NCBI RefSeq assembly: GCF_001854765.1
Contig: NZ_LJJE01000091.1
Coordinates: 56,147 to 120,146 of the forward strand
Direction: 5' to 3'
DNA length: 64,000 nt
Source: Vibrio sonorensis
Lineage (GTDB): Bacteria; Pseudomonadota; Gammaproteobacteria; Enterobacterales; Vibrionaceae
This document shows positions 21,539 to 31,625 of the stretch, piece after piece (the first letter of the stretch is position 1; each line of letters starts with the position of its first letter). A program made the position numbers and the translations under genes. Under the pieces are notes generated by a model, which saw nothing but the letters and a program-made list of their open reading frames with translations, was not told where the DNA came from and made no database searches.

Positions 21539-22272
21539 ATGCAGGCAATATTGGCGCTAGGGAAAGCCCTATTAGGAAGCCTTAGAGATCTCCTACCTAT
21601 TGTACTTGTTATTGCATTTTTTCAGTTGGTCGTTTTACAAGAGCCACTGCCCAACCTATTTTCCATTCTCGCTGGATTGGTCCTAGTCGTGGTCGGTTTA
21701 ACATTTTTTATCTTTGGTCTAGAAATGGGTTTGTTTCCGATTGGTGAATCCATGGCCCAAGCGTTGCTCGCAAAGGTAGCGTATTCTGGTTACTTGTTTT
21801 TGCATTTTGCTTGGGTTTTGGAACCACAATTGCTGAGCCTGCACTTACTGCCGTTGCGGCAGAAGCGGCAGAGGTCGCCGCGGAGGGGGGAATGATCCCC
21901 AACATGGCGCATGAAATGGAGTCTTATGCCGATGGTTTAAGGTTTACCGTGGCGCTATCAGTAGGTGTGGCGATAGTGATTGGTGTATTAAGGATTTTAA
22001 AAGGTTGGCCAATACAATACATGATCATTGCAGGGTACATTGGTGTTGTTATTCTGACTGCCTTTGCGCCGGAAAGTATTATCGGAGTGGCCTATGACTC
22101 AGGTGGAGTCACAACGTCCACAATTACCGTGCCTTTAGTCACCGCCTTAGGAGTAGGCCTCGCATCTTCAATTAAAGGGCGAAATCCCATGATAGATGGA
22201 TTTGGGCTTATCGCGTTTGCGTCCTTACTACCGATGATGTTTGTTATGGTTTACGGAATGGTGGTGGCATGA
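21539..22272 (+). CDS. DUF1538 membrane protein, first copy (single-base frameshift)
   Basis: A polytopic inner-membrane protein, about 244 residues when restored. The start [13 protein letters not shown] lines up with the second copy and has GGGAGAG before it; in-frame ATGs at 21512 and 21527 are alternatives. The frame breaks near 21766: adding one G gives [25 protein letters not shown] and joins the second half, which has the family motifs [30 protein letters not shown] and [17 protein letters not shown]. Its stop overlaps the start of the second copy (ATGA). DUF1538 pairs have been reported, as I recall, as a two-component Na+/H+ antiporter (UmpAB) in Halomonas; the function here is inferred only from that. 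Confidence 0.85.
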
Positions 22273-23066
22273 CGATCTTATCCCAATTTTTTTCAACGTT
22301 GTTGGACACATTGGCAGATGTGGTCCCCATTGCGACCATCATTTTTGGATTCCAATTTGCGGTACTGCGCAAACCTATTAGTAATCCCATCCGAGTGTTA
22401 CTCGGCTTCGCTTATGTGGTTGTAGGATTGACCCTATTTCTTATGGGGCTAGAGAAAGCACTCTTTCCACTGGGTGAAACAATGGCGCAGCAACTAACAG
22501 AGCCGAGTTTTTTGCGACAGTTTAGTTTTAGTGAAGAGAGTGAACTAGGTTGGCAAGATTACTACTGGGTTTATCTGTTTGCTTTTTTTATCGGTTTCAG
22601 TACCACTATTGCCGAGCCGTCACTTATCGCTGTTGCAATTAAAGCCAATCAAGTCTCTGGCGGTAGTATTAGCGTCAATGGGTTACGAGTGGCCGTAGCG
22701 ATAGGCGTGGCAGTTGGTATTTCATTGGGAAGTTATCGAATAGTAGTGGGAGACCCGATTCACTATTACATCATTGTTGGGTATGTCGTGGTGGTAATAC
22801 AGACCTTTTACGCGCCCAAATTAATAGTCCCATTAGCTTATGACTCTGGCGGGGTGACGACATCAACCGTTACCGTGCCTTTAGTAGCAGCATTAGGGCT
22901 AGGACTGGCATCAACGGTGCCGGGACGAAACCCGATGATAGATGGTTTTGGCTTAATTGCGTTTGCCAGTTTATTCCCGATGATTTCAGTGATGGCGTAT
23001 GCCCAATTGACTCAGTGGATAAACCAAAGATCAAAACCAGAAGAGGAAAATGAGAATGCGCTTTAA
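22269..23066 (+). CDS. DUF1538 membrane protein, second copy
   Basis: A 265-residue polytopic membrane protein paralogous to the gene before it. It repeats the same landmarks: [51 protein letters not shown] and [17 protein letters not shown]. Six to seven hydrophobic helices are visible. The glutamate in TTIAEP and the aspartate in YDSGG lie in or near helices and are obvious candidates for ion binding. It overlaps both neighbours, so the four-gene run is clearly one operon and the two copies probably form a heteromer. Confidence 0.88.
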   Translation: MTILSQFFSTLLDTLADVVPIATIIFGFQFAVLRKPISNPIRVLLGFAYVVVGLTLFLMGLEKALFPLGETMAQQLTEPSFLRQFSFSEESELGWQDYYWVYLFAFFIGFSTTIAEPSLIAVAIKANQVSGGSISVNGLRVAVAIGVAVGISLGSYRIVVGDPIHYYIIVGYVVVVIQTFYAPKLIVPLAYDSGGVTTSTVTVPLVAALGLGLASTVPGRNPMIDGFGLIAFASLFPMISVMAYAQLTQWINQRSKPEEENENAL

Positions 23067-23406
23067 ATTGATAATTGCATTTGTTGAAGATAGCAAAACA
23101 GATCAAGTTTTGGATGCAGCAAGGGAAGCGGGTGCTACCGGCGCTACCGTCATTAACAATGCTCGTGGACAAGGTTTGAATCAGAAAAAAACATTTTTTG
23201 GTTTGACGTTAGAGGTACAAAAAGACGTGTTACTTTTTGTTGTTGAAGAGCACCTATCGCGACATATCCTTGAAACGATCAGTGATGTTGGTGAGTTTGA
23301 CCAAACATCTGGCCAAGGAATCGCGGTTCAGCTCGATATTGAAGATGCGGTTGGGGTGGCGCATCAGGTGGAAGAACTGACAAAAGTGGTTGAGGACGAG
23401 TTATGA
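23056..23406 (+). CDS. P-II-like signalling protein
   Basis: A 116-residue protein starting [19 protein letters not shown] lies 9 bp before this ATG, whereas the ATG six bases upstream is too close. The ferredoxin-like fold pattern of P-II proteins is present: a first strand, helix AAREAGATGATVI, the loop NNARGQGLNQ, and strand LLFVVEEHL. It lacks the classical Tyr-51 uridylylation loop of GlnB/GlnK, so it is a P-II relative rather than a nitrogen regulator. It overlaps the DUF1538 gene by 11 bp and the CBS gene by 4 bp. It probably binds a small molecule and controls the membrane pair. Confidence 0.82.
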   Translation: MRFKLIIAFVEDSKTDQVLDAAREAGATGATVINNARGQGLNQKKTFFGLTLEVQKDVLLFVVEEHLSRHILETISDVGEFDQTSGQGIAVQLDIEDAVGVAHQVEELTKVVEDEL

Positions 23407-23810
23407 ATAGTCACAAAAAGGTTTCTGTAAGAGACGTAATGGCCAACACCTATGTGATGGTGGATGGTTTAACCACGGTAAAAGAGGCCATTGCCTTGGC
23501 AAAAAGTCGAGGGGTCAAAGCGTTAGTGGTAAACAAGCGCCACGAAGACGATGAATTTGGCGTGGTGTTGATGAACGATATTGCAAAGAAGGTGTTGGCG
23601 AAGAATCGCTCTCCTGAAAGAACGAATATCTATGAAATTATGACCAAACCAGCCTTGTGTGTAGACCCAAATATGAACGTGAAATATTGTGCGCGTTTGT
23701 TCGAAAGGTTTGGTATCAGTCGTGCCCCTGTTTTAGAAGATGGCACAATCATAGGAATGGTGAGTTACAACAACATAGTGATAAATGGCATGACAGTGGA
23801 TGACGAGTAA
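23403..23810 (+). CDS. CBS-domain-pair protein of the DUF1538 operon
   Basis: A 135-residue soluble protein made of two CBS repeats: the first from VRDVMANTYVMVDGLTTVKEA (about residues 6-60), the second from IYEIMTKPALCVDPNMNVKYC to the GMVSYNNIVI end (about 75-130). CBS pairs bind adenosine nucleotides such as ATP, AMP or c-di-AMP-like ligands. The start overlaps the P-II stop (ATGA). It is the last gene of the four-gene run; an energy- or nucleotide-sensing role for the membrane pair is an inference. Confidence 0.85.
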   Translation: MNSHKKVSVRDVMANTYVMVDGLTTVKEAIALAKSRGVKALVVNKRHEDDEFGVVLMNDIAKKVLAKNRSPERTNIYEIMTKPALCVDPNMNVKYCARLFERFGISRAPVLEDGTIIGMVSYNNIVINGMTVDDE

Positions 23811-23858
23811 CCTATTTACCCTTAAAATACCCTCAGTTGTTTTAAGGAGTAACTTGCA

Positions 23859-24404
23859 GTGAAATTATTCTTCGCGTCAGATTTACACGGTTGTGAAGCG
23901 GCAACAAAACGAATGTTAGAGGCTTACAAAGCGTCGGGTTCTAAGCACTTAATCTTATTGGGGGACTCTCTTAATCACGGGCCGAGAAACCCTGTTCCCC
24001 AGTACTACAATCCGCCGGCTGTCGCTGAGCTGTTGAATGAGTACCAAGACAGTATTATTGCCGTACGCGGTAATTGTGATAGCGAAGTTGATCAGATGCT
24101 TTTGCAGTTTCCTATGATGTCTGATTATGCTTGGCTACTTCTGGAGTCCGGTAAGCGATTGTTCCTAACCCACGGCCACCTATACAATGGGAATAAACTG
24201 CCACCACTAAGAGATGGGGATGTGATTGTTCACGGTCATACCCATATCCCGCTAGCTCAATCATTGGGTAGCCATTTTATCTTTAACCCAGGGTCGACCA
24301 CTTTTCCAAGAGAGGGCTATAAGCCAAGTTATGGGTTGTTAGAAAACGATGTGATTCGAGTGGTTTCGTTCGATGGAGAGACCATAGTTCAAAGTTCGAT
24401 ATAA
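23859..24404 (+). CDS. yfcE: Phosphodiesterase YfcE
   Basis: A 181-residue metallophosphoesterase. The start is a GTG placed 9 bp after AAGGAG. The metal-binding motifs are in order: SDLHGCE, LLGDSLNHGPRN, VRGNCDSEVDQM, LTHGHLY and VHGHTHIP. E. coli YfcE cleaves phosphodiester model substrates with Mn2+; its physiological target is unknown. Together with yfcH it recalls an E. coli gene neighbourhood, here separated by the DUF1538 operon. Confidence 0.92.
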   Translation: MKLFFASDLHGCEAATKRMLEAYKASGSKHLILLGDSLNHGPRNPVPQYYNPPAVAELLNEYQDSIIAVRGNCDSEVDQMLLQFPMMSDYAWLLLESGKRLFLTHGHLYNGNKLPPLRDGDVIVHGHTHIPLAQSLGSHFIFNPGSTTFPREGYKPSYGLLENDVIRVVSFDGETIVQSSI

Positions 24405-24420
24405 AATCACTAAACGACAA

Positions 24421-24451
24421 ACGCTGTAGGGATATTAACGGCCTACAGCGT
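24421..24451. terminator. Convergent terminator yfcE / SelW-like gene
   Basis: Perfect 10-bp stem ACGCTGTAGG/CCTACAGCGT (loop 11 bases) lying between two convergent genes; the T-richness on the right is moderate. Confidence 0.7.
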
Positions 24452-24455
24452 CTGA

Positions 24456-24734
24456 TTATTTTCTGTCTGAGTGCCCTAAATCCCGTTCGGGGTCGATGAG
24501 ATCCCTCACTCTTCTTTTTAGCTCTTTCGCTTCAGGGAAGCCGCCATCGCGTTTTCTTTCCCAAATCAAGTCGCCATTGCACCGTATTTCGAATCGGCCA
24601 CCCGTGTCCGGATGTAATGTAAGTGCCTCAATCTCTTCACTAAAGGTGTGGAGAAGTTCTTGAGACATCCATGTTGCTCTCAGCATCCAATTACACTGGC
24701 GACAATAGTAAATTTCGATATTTGCTTTATTCAT
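24456..24734 (-). CDS. SelT/SelW/SelH (Rdx) family thioredoxin-like protein
   Basis: A 92-residue Rdx-family protein. The redox motif is YYCRQCNW (CxxC near residues 10-13), where the selenoprotein relatives have CxxU; here both positions are ordinary cysteine codons. The later DTGGRFEIRCNGDLIWERK block and the PEAKELKRRVRDLI helix complete the family pattern. The function is a proposed thiol redox role. It starts 7 bp after the TauE/SafE permease gene and is probably co-transcribed with it. Confidence 0.85.
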   Translation of the reverse strand: MNKANIEIYYCRQCNWMLRATWMSQELLHTFSEEIEALTLHPDTGGRFEIRCNGDLIWERKRDGGFPEAKELKRRVRDLIDPERDLGHSDRK

Positions 24735-24741
24735 ATTAAAC

Positions 24742-25497
24742 CTAGAACAGTAGTTTTATCCCAACAACAAGGGTTAGGATCTCGAAACACGTTTTAATTA
24801 CGCGATTACTATACCTTGTAGAGAGGTACGCGCCTAAGCTACCACCCACAAATGAGCCCAAAAGAAGAACGGGAAGCCAAGGCCAATAGATAGGAGCACC
24901 AGCTTGAACGACGGCGATACCGCCAATACCGTTCCAAAAAAGGCCAACACAAATTAAAGTAAGTGCGACTGCTTGTTTATAGCTATACCCAAAGTAGCGA
25001 ACCAAAAACAGAGTGACGAGTAATCCAGAGCCTGCAGTAAGAGAACCATTGATTACGCCGATGGCGAAAAGGGCGATACCACCAATGATCCATCCTTGAA
25101 GCGTTCTATTGGTCGCACTTTCTTCCTGTCCGAGCTGTTTTTTAAACCAAGAGTAGACCCCTAAGCTTAAAATCATCAGACCCAGTAACCTTCGGGCCAC
25201 TTCTTCTGGTAGCAATAGTACAAGGTTAGCGCCGACGATAGCACCAGCACTTCCTACTAATATCAAGTAGATAGCAATAGGCAGTGAAAACGTTTTTTTA
25301 CGGATATGAGTAAAAGCCGCACCAAGGCCTAAAGCGACGCTGGCGACTTTGTGGGTAGCCAATGCAACCCCAAAAGGAAGACCTAAAAATATCAGCAGAG
25401 GAAATTGCAATAAACCAGCGCCCCCTCCAGAGAGCGAAGCGAGAGTATTTGCAATAACAGAGCCGAAAAAAAGCCCGAAGGATGAGATGAAATCCAT
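24742..25497 (-). CDS. TauE/SafE (DUF81) family membrane permease
   Basis: A 251-residue inner-membrane protein with about eight hydrophobic helices. The family start pattern ANTLASLSGGGAGLLQFPLL and the repeated second-half GVINGSLTAGSGLLVTL mark the two inverted repeats. Family members export or import sulfur-containing organic anions such as sulfoacetate, but the substrate here cannot be read from sequence. The gene lies 40 bp downstream of toxS on the same strand. Confidence 0.85.
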   Translation of the reverse strand: MDFISSFGLFFGSVIANTLASLSGGGAGLLQFPLLIFLGLPFGVALATHKVASVALGLGAAFTHIRKKTFSLPIAIYLILVGSAGAIVGANLVLLLPEEVARRLLGLMILSLGVYSWFKKQLGQEESATNRTLQGWIIGGIALFAIGVINGSLTAGSGLLVTLFLVRYFGYSYKQAVALTLICVGLFWNGIGGIAVVQAGAPIYWPWLPVLLLGSFVGGSLGAYLSTRYSNRVIKTCFEILTLVVGIKLLF

Positions 25498-25537
25498 AAG
25501 TTGTCAGAAAGGGGCATCCTGCCCCTCGTAATAGTGA

Positions 25538-26059
25538 TTAATTAGAAAAGAGAACGGTTGAGCCGTGGTCTAAGCTGGTTAGAAGTAGTGTTTTATTGTT
25601 AACGATATCGACTCTTCTGCTTTGCTGGGCCTCTAGCTTATAAATTTGGGTAATGACCTTGAGCTGCTCGGGAGTAAATTCCTTCGAAATCTCAGATGAG
25701 ACATCTTTAAACTCAATCGGGGACACAAGAAGGTAATCATCACTTAGTGTCCACTCTCCTTTTTCAGCAAGGTGAATAACCGTATCTTTTTCAGTATTGT
25801 CTTCTGCGTAAAGGTCAACCGAAGAGGAACGAATATAAGTTCCGTTGCGAAGGTATTTAACATTGGCGGTAATCTCCGCTCTTCTAAGAGGACCTAAAGA
25901 GCCTTCTTTGCGGTTGTCGACAATCACCATAGACATACTTGCTTGCCATTCTCTAGAGGTCAGAATTTGCTCTACTTTAAGATCGCTTCCCCAGTAGAGC
26001 CAAGCACTTGTAATCAAAGACGCCAGAAATAATATTACTGGAAATTTGTTTATTTTCAT
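25538..26059 (-). CDS. toxS: Transmembrane regulatory protein ToxS
   Basis: A 173-residue protein with one N-terminal membrane helix (about residues 6-24) and a periplasmic domain containing LTSREWQASMSMVIVD. ToxS binds the periplasmic domain of ToxR, protects it from proteolysis and helps it sense bile and similar signals. The start lies 12 bp after the toxR stop. Length matches Vibrio ToxS. Confidence 0.94.
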   Translation of the reverse strand: MKINKFPVILFLASLITSAWLYWGSDLKVEQILTSREWQASMSMVIVDNRKEGSLGPLRRAEITANVKYLRNGTYIRSSSVDLYAEDNTEKDTVIHLAEKGEWTLSDDYLLVSPIEFKDVSSEISKEFTPEQLKVITQIYKLEAQQSRRVDIVNNKTLLLTSLDHGSTVLFSN

Positions 26060-26071
26060 TGTCCTAAGCTC

Positions 26072-26917
26072 CTATTGGCAGACCGATGGCATATCGCGAC
26101 TTCCAGAGAAAAGCTGCAATGTAACGTTCTCATACGAATATTCAAAAGCGTGAATATAATTAAGTGCCAACTGATTGTGACCACGGCCAGTGACAATGAC
26201 TTCCTTTGGTTTGAGAGAGTCTTTGTGGAACTCGTTGTACTTCTTAATACACTGCGCTATCGGTTCAAGATAGCTAGATAGATCCGGGTGATTGGAAGGA
26301 GTTTTTACAACAACACCATCGATTGTTTCGATTTCTCTAAAACTGGTTTCAGCTGGATTACAGAATAGAATGATAGAAACAGGGAGAACAATGGATATAA
26401 AAATTAGCGCTCTAGATATCCAACGGGACAAGTTCTCCTCTTTAGAATCTAAATTTTTGTTGCCTTCAGTCGTCGATAGCTCAATGTTAGCATCTAGGGC
26501 CTCGAAGCTCGGTTCTTCAATAATAGGTTCTTGAACCGTGACGTCTTCCTCTTCCGCACCCTGCATTAGCGGTGTGGTTTTTTCGACGGGGCAGATCAGT
26601 TGATAGCCGCGTTTAGGCACGGTTTTAACAAACTGAGGGGATTTTGTTGAGTCTTGAAGCATCTTGCGCAACGTGGAAATCGCTTGAGTCAAGCTGGAGT
26701 CGTCAACTTCAAATCCCTGCTCGCGCCAAACAAAATCATGCAGCTCATTCCGGGTGATGACTTCGTTGGGTTTTTCAGACAACATCAGCAAAATTCTGCT
26801 TTCATTACTGCCTAAACGGACTAGTTGGTCGTCGTTTTCTTTATCGACTAAAGAATTGGTATTGGGATCGAAAATAAATCGATTCGCAATAATAAATTTT
26901 GTACCTACGTTACTCAT
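26072..26917 (-). CDS. toxR: Membrane-bound transcription regulator ToxR
   Basis: A 281-residue regulator starting MSNVGTKFIIANRF; an alternative start lies four codons upstream. The cytoplasmic winged helix of the OmpR type covers about residues 15-110 with RLGSNESRILLML, VWREQGFEVDDSSLTQAIST and TVPKRGYQLICPV. A variable acidic linker follows, then one membrane helix (about 168-187) and a periplasmic domain with two cysteines (IAQCIKKY and the penultimate residue), which can form the known disulfide. ToxR controls outer-membrane porins in Vibrio; both porin genes here are possible targets by inference. Divergent from htpG. Confidence 0.96.
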   Translation of the reverse strand: MSNVGTKFIIANRFIFDPNTNSLVDKENDDQLVRLGSNESRILLMLSEKPNEVITRNELHDFVWREQGFEVDDSSLTQAISTLRKMLQDSTKSPQFVKTVPKRGYQLICPVEKTTPLMQGAEEEDVTVQEPIIEEPSFEALDANIELSTTEGNKNLDSKEENLSRWISRALIFISIVLPVSIILFCNPAETSFREIETIDGVVVKTPSNHPDLSSYLEPIAQCIKKYNEFHKDSLKPKEVIVTGRGHNQLALNYIHAFEYSYENVTLQLFSGSRDMPSVCQ

Positions 26918-27069
26918 ACTATTGGCCATTGGAAACGGTTGAATACAGAGAGCCAGTGGTTGCAATCATCCATGAACCTTAGCGTCAGTGGCTTTATAAT
27001 TTTTGATGTAAGGGTGGGCAAGCATAGTCAAAAAGAACTTAAAAAAACACCGTTTTTATATCTTTTGAC

Positions 27070-27095
27070 CTTGAATTTACAATTGCTACCCTCAT
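27070..27095 (+). promoter_or_regulatory. Sigma-32 (heat-shock) promoter candidate for htpG
   Basis: CTTGAAT at 27070-27076, 12 bp spacer, then CCCTCAT at 27089-27095; the consensus is CTTGAAA - 11 to 16 bp - CCCCAT. It lies 80 bp before the htpG start. Confidence 0.7.
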
Positions 27096-27174
27096 GTTTA
27101 ATAGCAAATCATCATGTAAGGTCAATAATCTACCACTTAATGGCCTGAATTAGTATAGAAGTTATGGAGTTATC

Positions 27175-29078
27175 ATGAGCGATACTGCAACTAACAACAA
27201 AGAAACTCGTGGTTTTCAGTCAGAAGTAAAACAGCTGCTACACCTAATGATTCACTCTCTTTACTCGAACAAAGAGATCTTTTTACGTGAGCTAATTTCG
27301 AATGCTTCTGACGCTTCCGACAAACTAAGATTTCAAGCTTTATCACAGCCTGATTTGTATCAAGGAGATGCAGATTTAGGTGTTAAGCTCGCTTTTAATG
27401 AAGAAGCCAATACCCTTACCATTTCCGATAATGGTATCGGTATGACGCGTGATGAAGTGATTGAGCACTTAGGTACGATTGCGAAATCCGGTACTGCAGA
27501 CTTTTTCTCGAATCTGTCCGAAGAGCAAAGTAAAGACTCACAATTGATCGGTCAGTTTGGCGTTGGTTTTTATTCGGCGTTTATTGTGGCAGATGCCGTT
27601 ACAGTGAGATCGCGTGCGGCAACTGTCGAAGCAGAAGAAGCCGTACAGTGGCACTCTGCAGGTGAGGGTGAATACACCATTGAGAGCATTACTAAGCAGT
27701 CTCGCGGTACTGATATTGTGCTGCACATGCGCGAAGAAGGAAAAGAGTTTTTAAACGAGTGGCGTCTAAAAGAAGTTATTAGCAAGTACTCTGATCACAT
27801 TGGTATTCCAGTATCCATCCAAACCGACGCACGCGATGACGAAGGTAAAGAAACTGGTGAGAAAGTTTGGGAGCAAATCAATAAAGCTCAAGCGCTCTGG
27901 ACTCGTAACAAATCCGATATTTCTGAGCAAGAATATCAAGAGTTTTACAAGCACGTGTCACACGACTTTGCCGATCCACTGGTTTGGAGTCATAACCGTG
28001 TAGAAGGTAAAAACGATTACACTAGCTTGTTATATATCCCTGCTAAAGCACCATGGGATATGATGAATCGCGATCATAAATCAGGCCTAAAACTGTATGT
28101 TCAGCGAGTTTTCATCATGGATGACGCTGAACAGTTTATGCCGTCTTATCTGCGTTTTGTACGTGGTTTAATAGACTCGAATGATCTGCCGCTAAACGTA
28201 TCTCGCGAAATACTTCAAGATAATAAGGTAACGCAGTCACTTCGTGGAGCATGTACGAAGCGCGTACTTACTATGCTTGAGCGCATGGCTAAAAACGACG
28301 AAGAAAAATACCAGTCATTCTGGAAAGAGTTTGGCCTAGTGATGAAAGAAGGCCCTGCCGAGGATATGGCGAACAAAGAGAAAGTCGCAGGCTTACTTCG
28401 CTTTGCCTCTACTGAGATAGACTCTGCCGATCAGACAATTTCTTTGGCATCTTATGTTGAGCGCATGAAAGAAGGTCAAGATAAGATTTACTTCTTAACT
28501 GCTGATAGCTATGCCGCGGCAAAAAATAGTCCACATTTGGAGCAGTTCAAAGCGAAAGGCATTGAAGTTATTCTCATGTTTGATCGCATCGATGAATGGT
28601 TGATGAACTATCTAACCGAGTTCGATGGCAAATCTTTCCAGTCGATAACCAAAGCGGGCTTAGATCTAAGTCAGTTTGATGACGAGCAAGAGAAAGAGAA
28701 GCAGAAAGAGCAGGAAGAAGAGTTTACATCGGTTGTTGAACGCACCCAGAACTATCTTGGTGAGCGAGTTAAAGAAGTCCGTACCACATTTAAACTGGCC
28801 AACACACCAGCGGTAGTAGTGACCGATGACTTTGAAATGGGGACTCAGATGCTAAGCTACTTGAAGCCGCAGGCCAAGCCGCGCCAGAAGTGAAGTACAT
28901 TCTTGAGTTGAACCCGAATCACGACCTTGTACAACGCATGGCGGATGAAGCAGATGAAGTTGCATTTGGCCGTTGGGTGGAAGTCCTATTGGGCCAAGCG
29001 ATGTTGGCAGAACGCGGTTCGATGGAAGACCCATCTCAGTTCTTAGGAGCAATTAATAGCCTTTTGACTAAGGTGTAA
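27175..29078 (+). CDS. htpG: Molecular chaperone HtpG, Hsp90 family (single-base frameshift near the 3' end)
   Basis: Bacterial Hsp90. The N-terminal GHKL ATPase has [28 protein letters not shown] and [12 protein letters not shown]; the middle and dimerisation domains follow. As read, the frame breaks at 28851 and stops at 28893 after 572 residues. Adding one G gives [19 protein letters not shown] and joins the true C-terminal part ([17 protein letters not shown] to the stop at 29078), giving 634 residues, the normal size. The lost part carries the dimer interface, so a real mutation would cripple the protein; a sequencing error is likelier. A sigma-32 promoter lies upstream. Confidence 0.95.
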
Positions 29079-29095
29079 TAGTTGTAAAAATCGTA

Positions 29096-29122
29096 AAAAG
29101 CTCGCAATTTGCGGGCTTTTTA
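29096..29122 (+). terminator. Terminator of htpG
   Basis: Stem AGCTCGCA/TGCGGGCT (one G-T pair), loop ATT, T run; 18 bp after the restored stop. Confidence 0.88.
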
Positions 29123-29298
29123 TATGAATAGCATTGAAAATTAAACAATGCGTCTCCATTTAACTGCAAGCCAAATTGCTTGGTTTATCGATTGCATTCT
29201 TTAGTCTTAATTCTCTTATGGGGAACACAGAGTGTGTTAGACTTGGGGACTTGAATGTGATTGGCAAGGCGTGTATTTTCGCCTTCAACTTTTTAACC

Positions 29299-30033
<735 letters not shown>

Positions 30034-30067
30034 TTGCTTCACTGCAAAAAAGAAAAGTTTGATATAG

Positions 30068-30096
30068 TAAAACGACCTCCAAGAGGTCGTTTTTTT
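30068..30096 (+). terminator. Terminator of adk
   Basis: Perfect stem AACGACCTC/GAGGTCGTT with a CAA loop and a T run. Confidence 0.9.
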
Positions 30097-30166
30097 ATGC
30101 TCAATTGCCTGAACTTAAATAGTTTATGTTCGTACAACACCTATTTGATCACCAAAGCGGGATACT

Positions 30167-31129
30167 ATGAAAAACAATAAAAAGCAGGGTGTATTACTTG
30201 TCAACCTAGGGACGCCGGATGAACCTACTGCACCAGCAGTAAAGCGCTTCTTAGCCCAGTTTCTTCAAGATAAACGAGTCGTCGATGCCAACCGTTTGAT
30301 TTGGTGTCCGGTACTTTATGGCGTGATATTGCCAATTCGATCTTCGAAAGTGGCGAAACTCTACAAGACAGTTTGGACAGATGAAGGTTCTCCACTGTTG
30401 GTTTACTCGAAAAAGCAGGCGGAAAAACTCAGACAGCTTTTACCTATGCCTGTAGAAATTGGTATGACTTATGGAAATCCAAGTTTGTTGTCAGGGGTAG
30501 AAGCACTTCAAGCCCAAGGCGTTGAAGAGATCATTGTCCTGCCTTTGTATCCCCAGTACTCGGGAACAACAACTGCAGCAGTATCCGATGGCTTGACCAA
30601 AGCGTTTAAGTCGTTGCCAGTAATACCAGCAATCCGCTTTATTCGCGACTACTATTCACATCCAATGTACATAAAAGCACTAGCAGATAGTGTAAAACGC
30701 CATTGGGAAAAAAAGGGTAAAAGCGATTATTTGCTATGTTCTTATCACGGTATTCCGAAGCGCTATGCTGACAATGGAGATATCTATCCGTTGCACTGTG
30801 AGCAGACCACGGAGTTGTTAAGGCAGGAGCTAGGTTTAGATCAAAACCAAATTGGTATGACCTATCAATCGCGTTTTGGCCGAGAAGAGTGGCTTCAACC
30901 TTATACAGATAAAACGCTTGAGACAATGCCAAGTAAAGGTATTAAATCATTGGATATTATGGCACCAGCGTTTTCCGTCGATTGCTTGGAAACACTAGAG
31001 GAAGTTTCCGAAGAGTGTAAAGAAATTTTCCTTGAAGCGGGGGGCGAGAGCTTTAGCTATATCCCTTGTCTGAACGATGACGAGCAACATATATCCCTGT
31101 TTGCCGAGTTGGTAAATCAGACCAAATAA
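30167..31129 (+). CDS. hemH: Ferrochelatase
   Basis: A 320-residue ferrochelatase inserting Fe2+ into protoporphyrin IX, the last step of protoheme synthesis. Family landmarks are [14 protein letters not shown] at the N terminus, [18 protein letters not shown], the catalytic histidine in [13 protein letters not shown] and the glutamate in [15 protein letters not shown]. The adk-hemH order is conserved in Vibrio and E. coli. Confidence 0.97.
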   Translation: MKNNKKQGVLLVNLGTPDEPTAPAVKRFLAQFLQDKRVVDANRLIWCPVLYGVILPIRSSKVAKLYKTVWTDEGSPLLVYSKKQAEKLRQLLPMPVEIGMTYGNPSLLSGVEALQAQGVEEIIVLPLYPQYSGTTTAAVSDGLTKAFKSLPVIPAIRFIRDYYSHPMYIKALADSVKRHWEKKGKSDYLLCSYHGIPKRYADNGDIYPLHCEQTTELLRQELGLDQNQIGMTYQSRFGREEWLQPYTDKTLETMPSKGIKSLDIMAPAFSVDCLETLEEVSEECKEIFLEAGGESFSYIPCLNDDEQHISLFAELVNQTK

Positions 31130-31160
31130 ACGAATTGTTATTTGGTCTATATAATCTAGC

Positions 31161-31186
31161 AAAAAAGGCCGAAATGGCCTTTTTTT
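31161..31186. terminator. Bidirectional terminator hemH / DUF411 gene
   Basis: AAAAAAGGCC/GGCCTTTTTT-type hairpin between convergent genes; its T run overlaps the stop codon of the DUF411 gene. Confidence 0.85.
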
Positions 31187-31625
31187 AGTTGCCTGAATAG
31201 CGGTTAAACTCGAATACTTGCCCTGACTCATTAAAAGCGTAAACCACATATTCGTGTTTTTTGTCACCGTACTCCATACCAGGAGAGCCCATTGGCATGC
31301 CCGGTACCGCCAATCCACGTGCATTTTTAGGAGGGTTAGCTAAAAACTTTTCGATATCAGCCGCTGGGATGTGACCCTCAAAAACATAGCCATCAATCAC
31401 TGCGGTATGACAGGATGCAAGCTGTGATGTGATGCCATACTTTTGTTTGATTGGGTCCATATTTTTATGGAGCTGTTCAGTAACATTAAAGCCGGACTCT
31501 TGCATATGTTTGGTCCATTCGCCGCAACATCCACAATAGGGGGATTTGTGATTGATCACTTCACTGGCCAGCGCATTAAAAGAGAAGGCTGATAGTGCGA
31601 TTAGGATTAAAGGTTTTGTTTTCAT
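31185..31625 (-). CDS. DUF411 copper-associated exported protein
   Basis: A 146-residue protein with a signal peptide (about residues 1-20, ending NALA). The metal-binding signature KSPYCGCCGEWTKHM (CxCC) lies at about residues 27-41 and a second cysteine in LASCHTAVIDGYVFEGH; the Met-rich VPGMPMGSPGME near 109-120 could also bind copper. DUF411 proteins are regularly found in copper or metal resistance loci. Its ATG overlaps the copA stop by 4 bp, so it is translationally coupled to the copper exporter and probably binds copper in the periplasm. Confidence 0.87.
   Translation of the reverse strand: MKTKPLILIALSAFSFNALASEVINHKSPYCGCCGEWTKHMQESGFNVTEQLHKNMDPIKQKYGITSQLASCHTAVIDGYVFEGHIPAADIEKFLANPPKNARGLAVPGMPMGSPGMEYGDKKHEYVVYAFNESGQVFEFNRYSGN

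Noticed and set aside
24700..24710. Selenocysteine in the SelW-like protein
   Set aside because: Both positions of CRQC are ordinary cysteine codons with no in-frame TGA.
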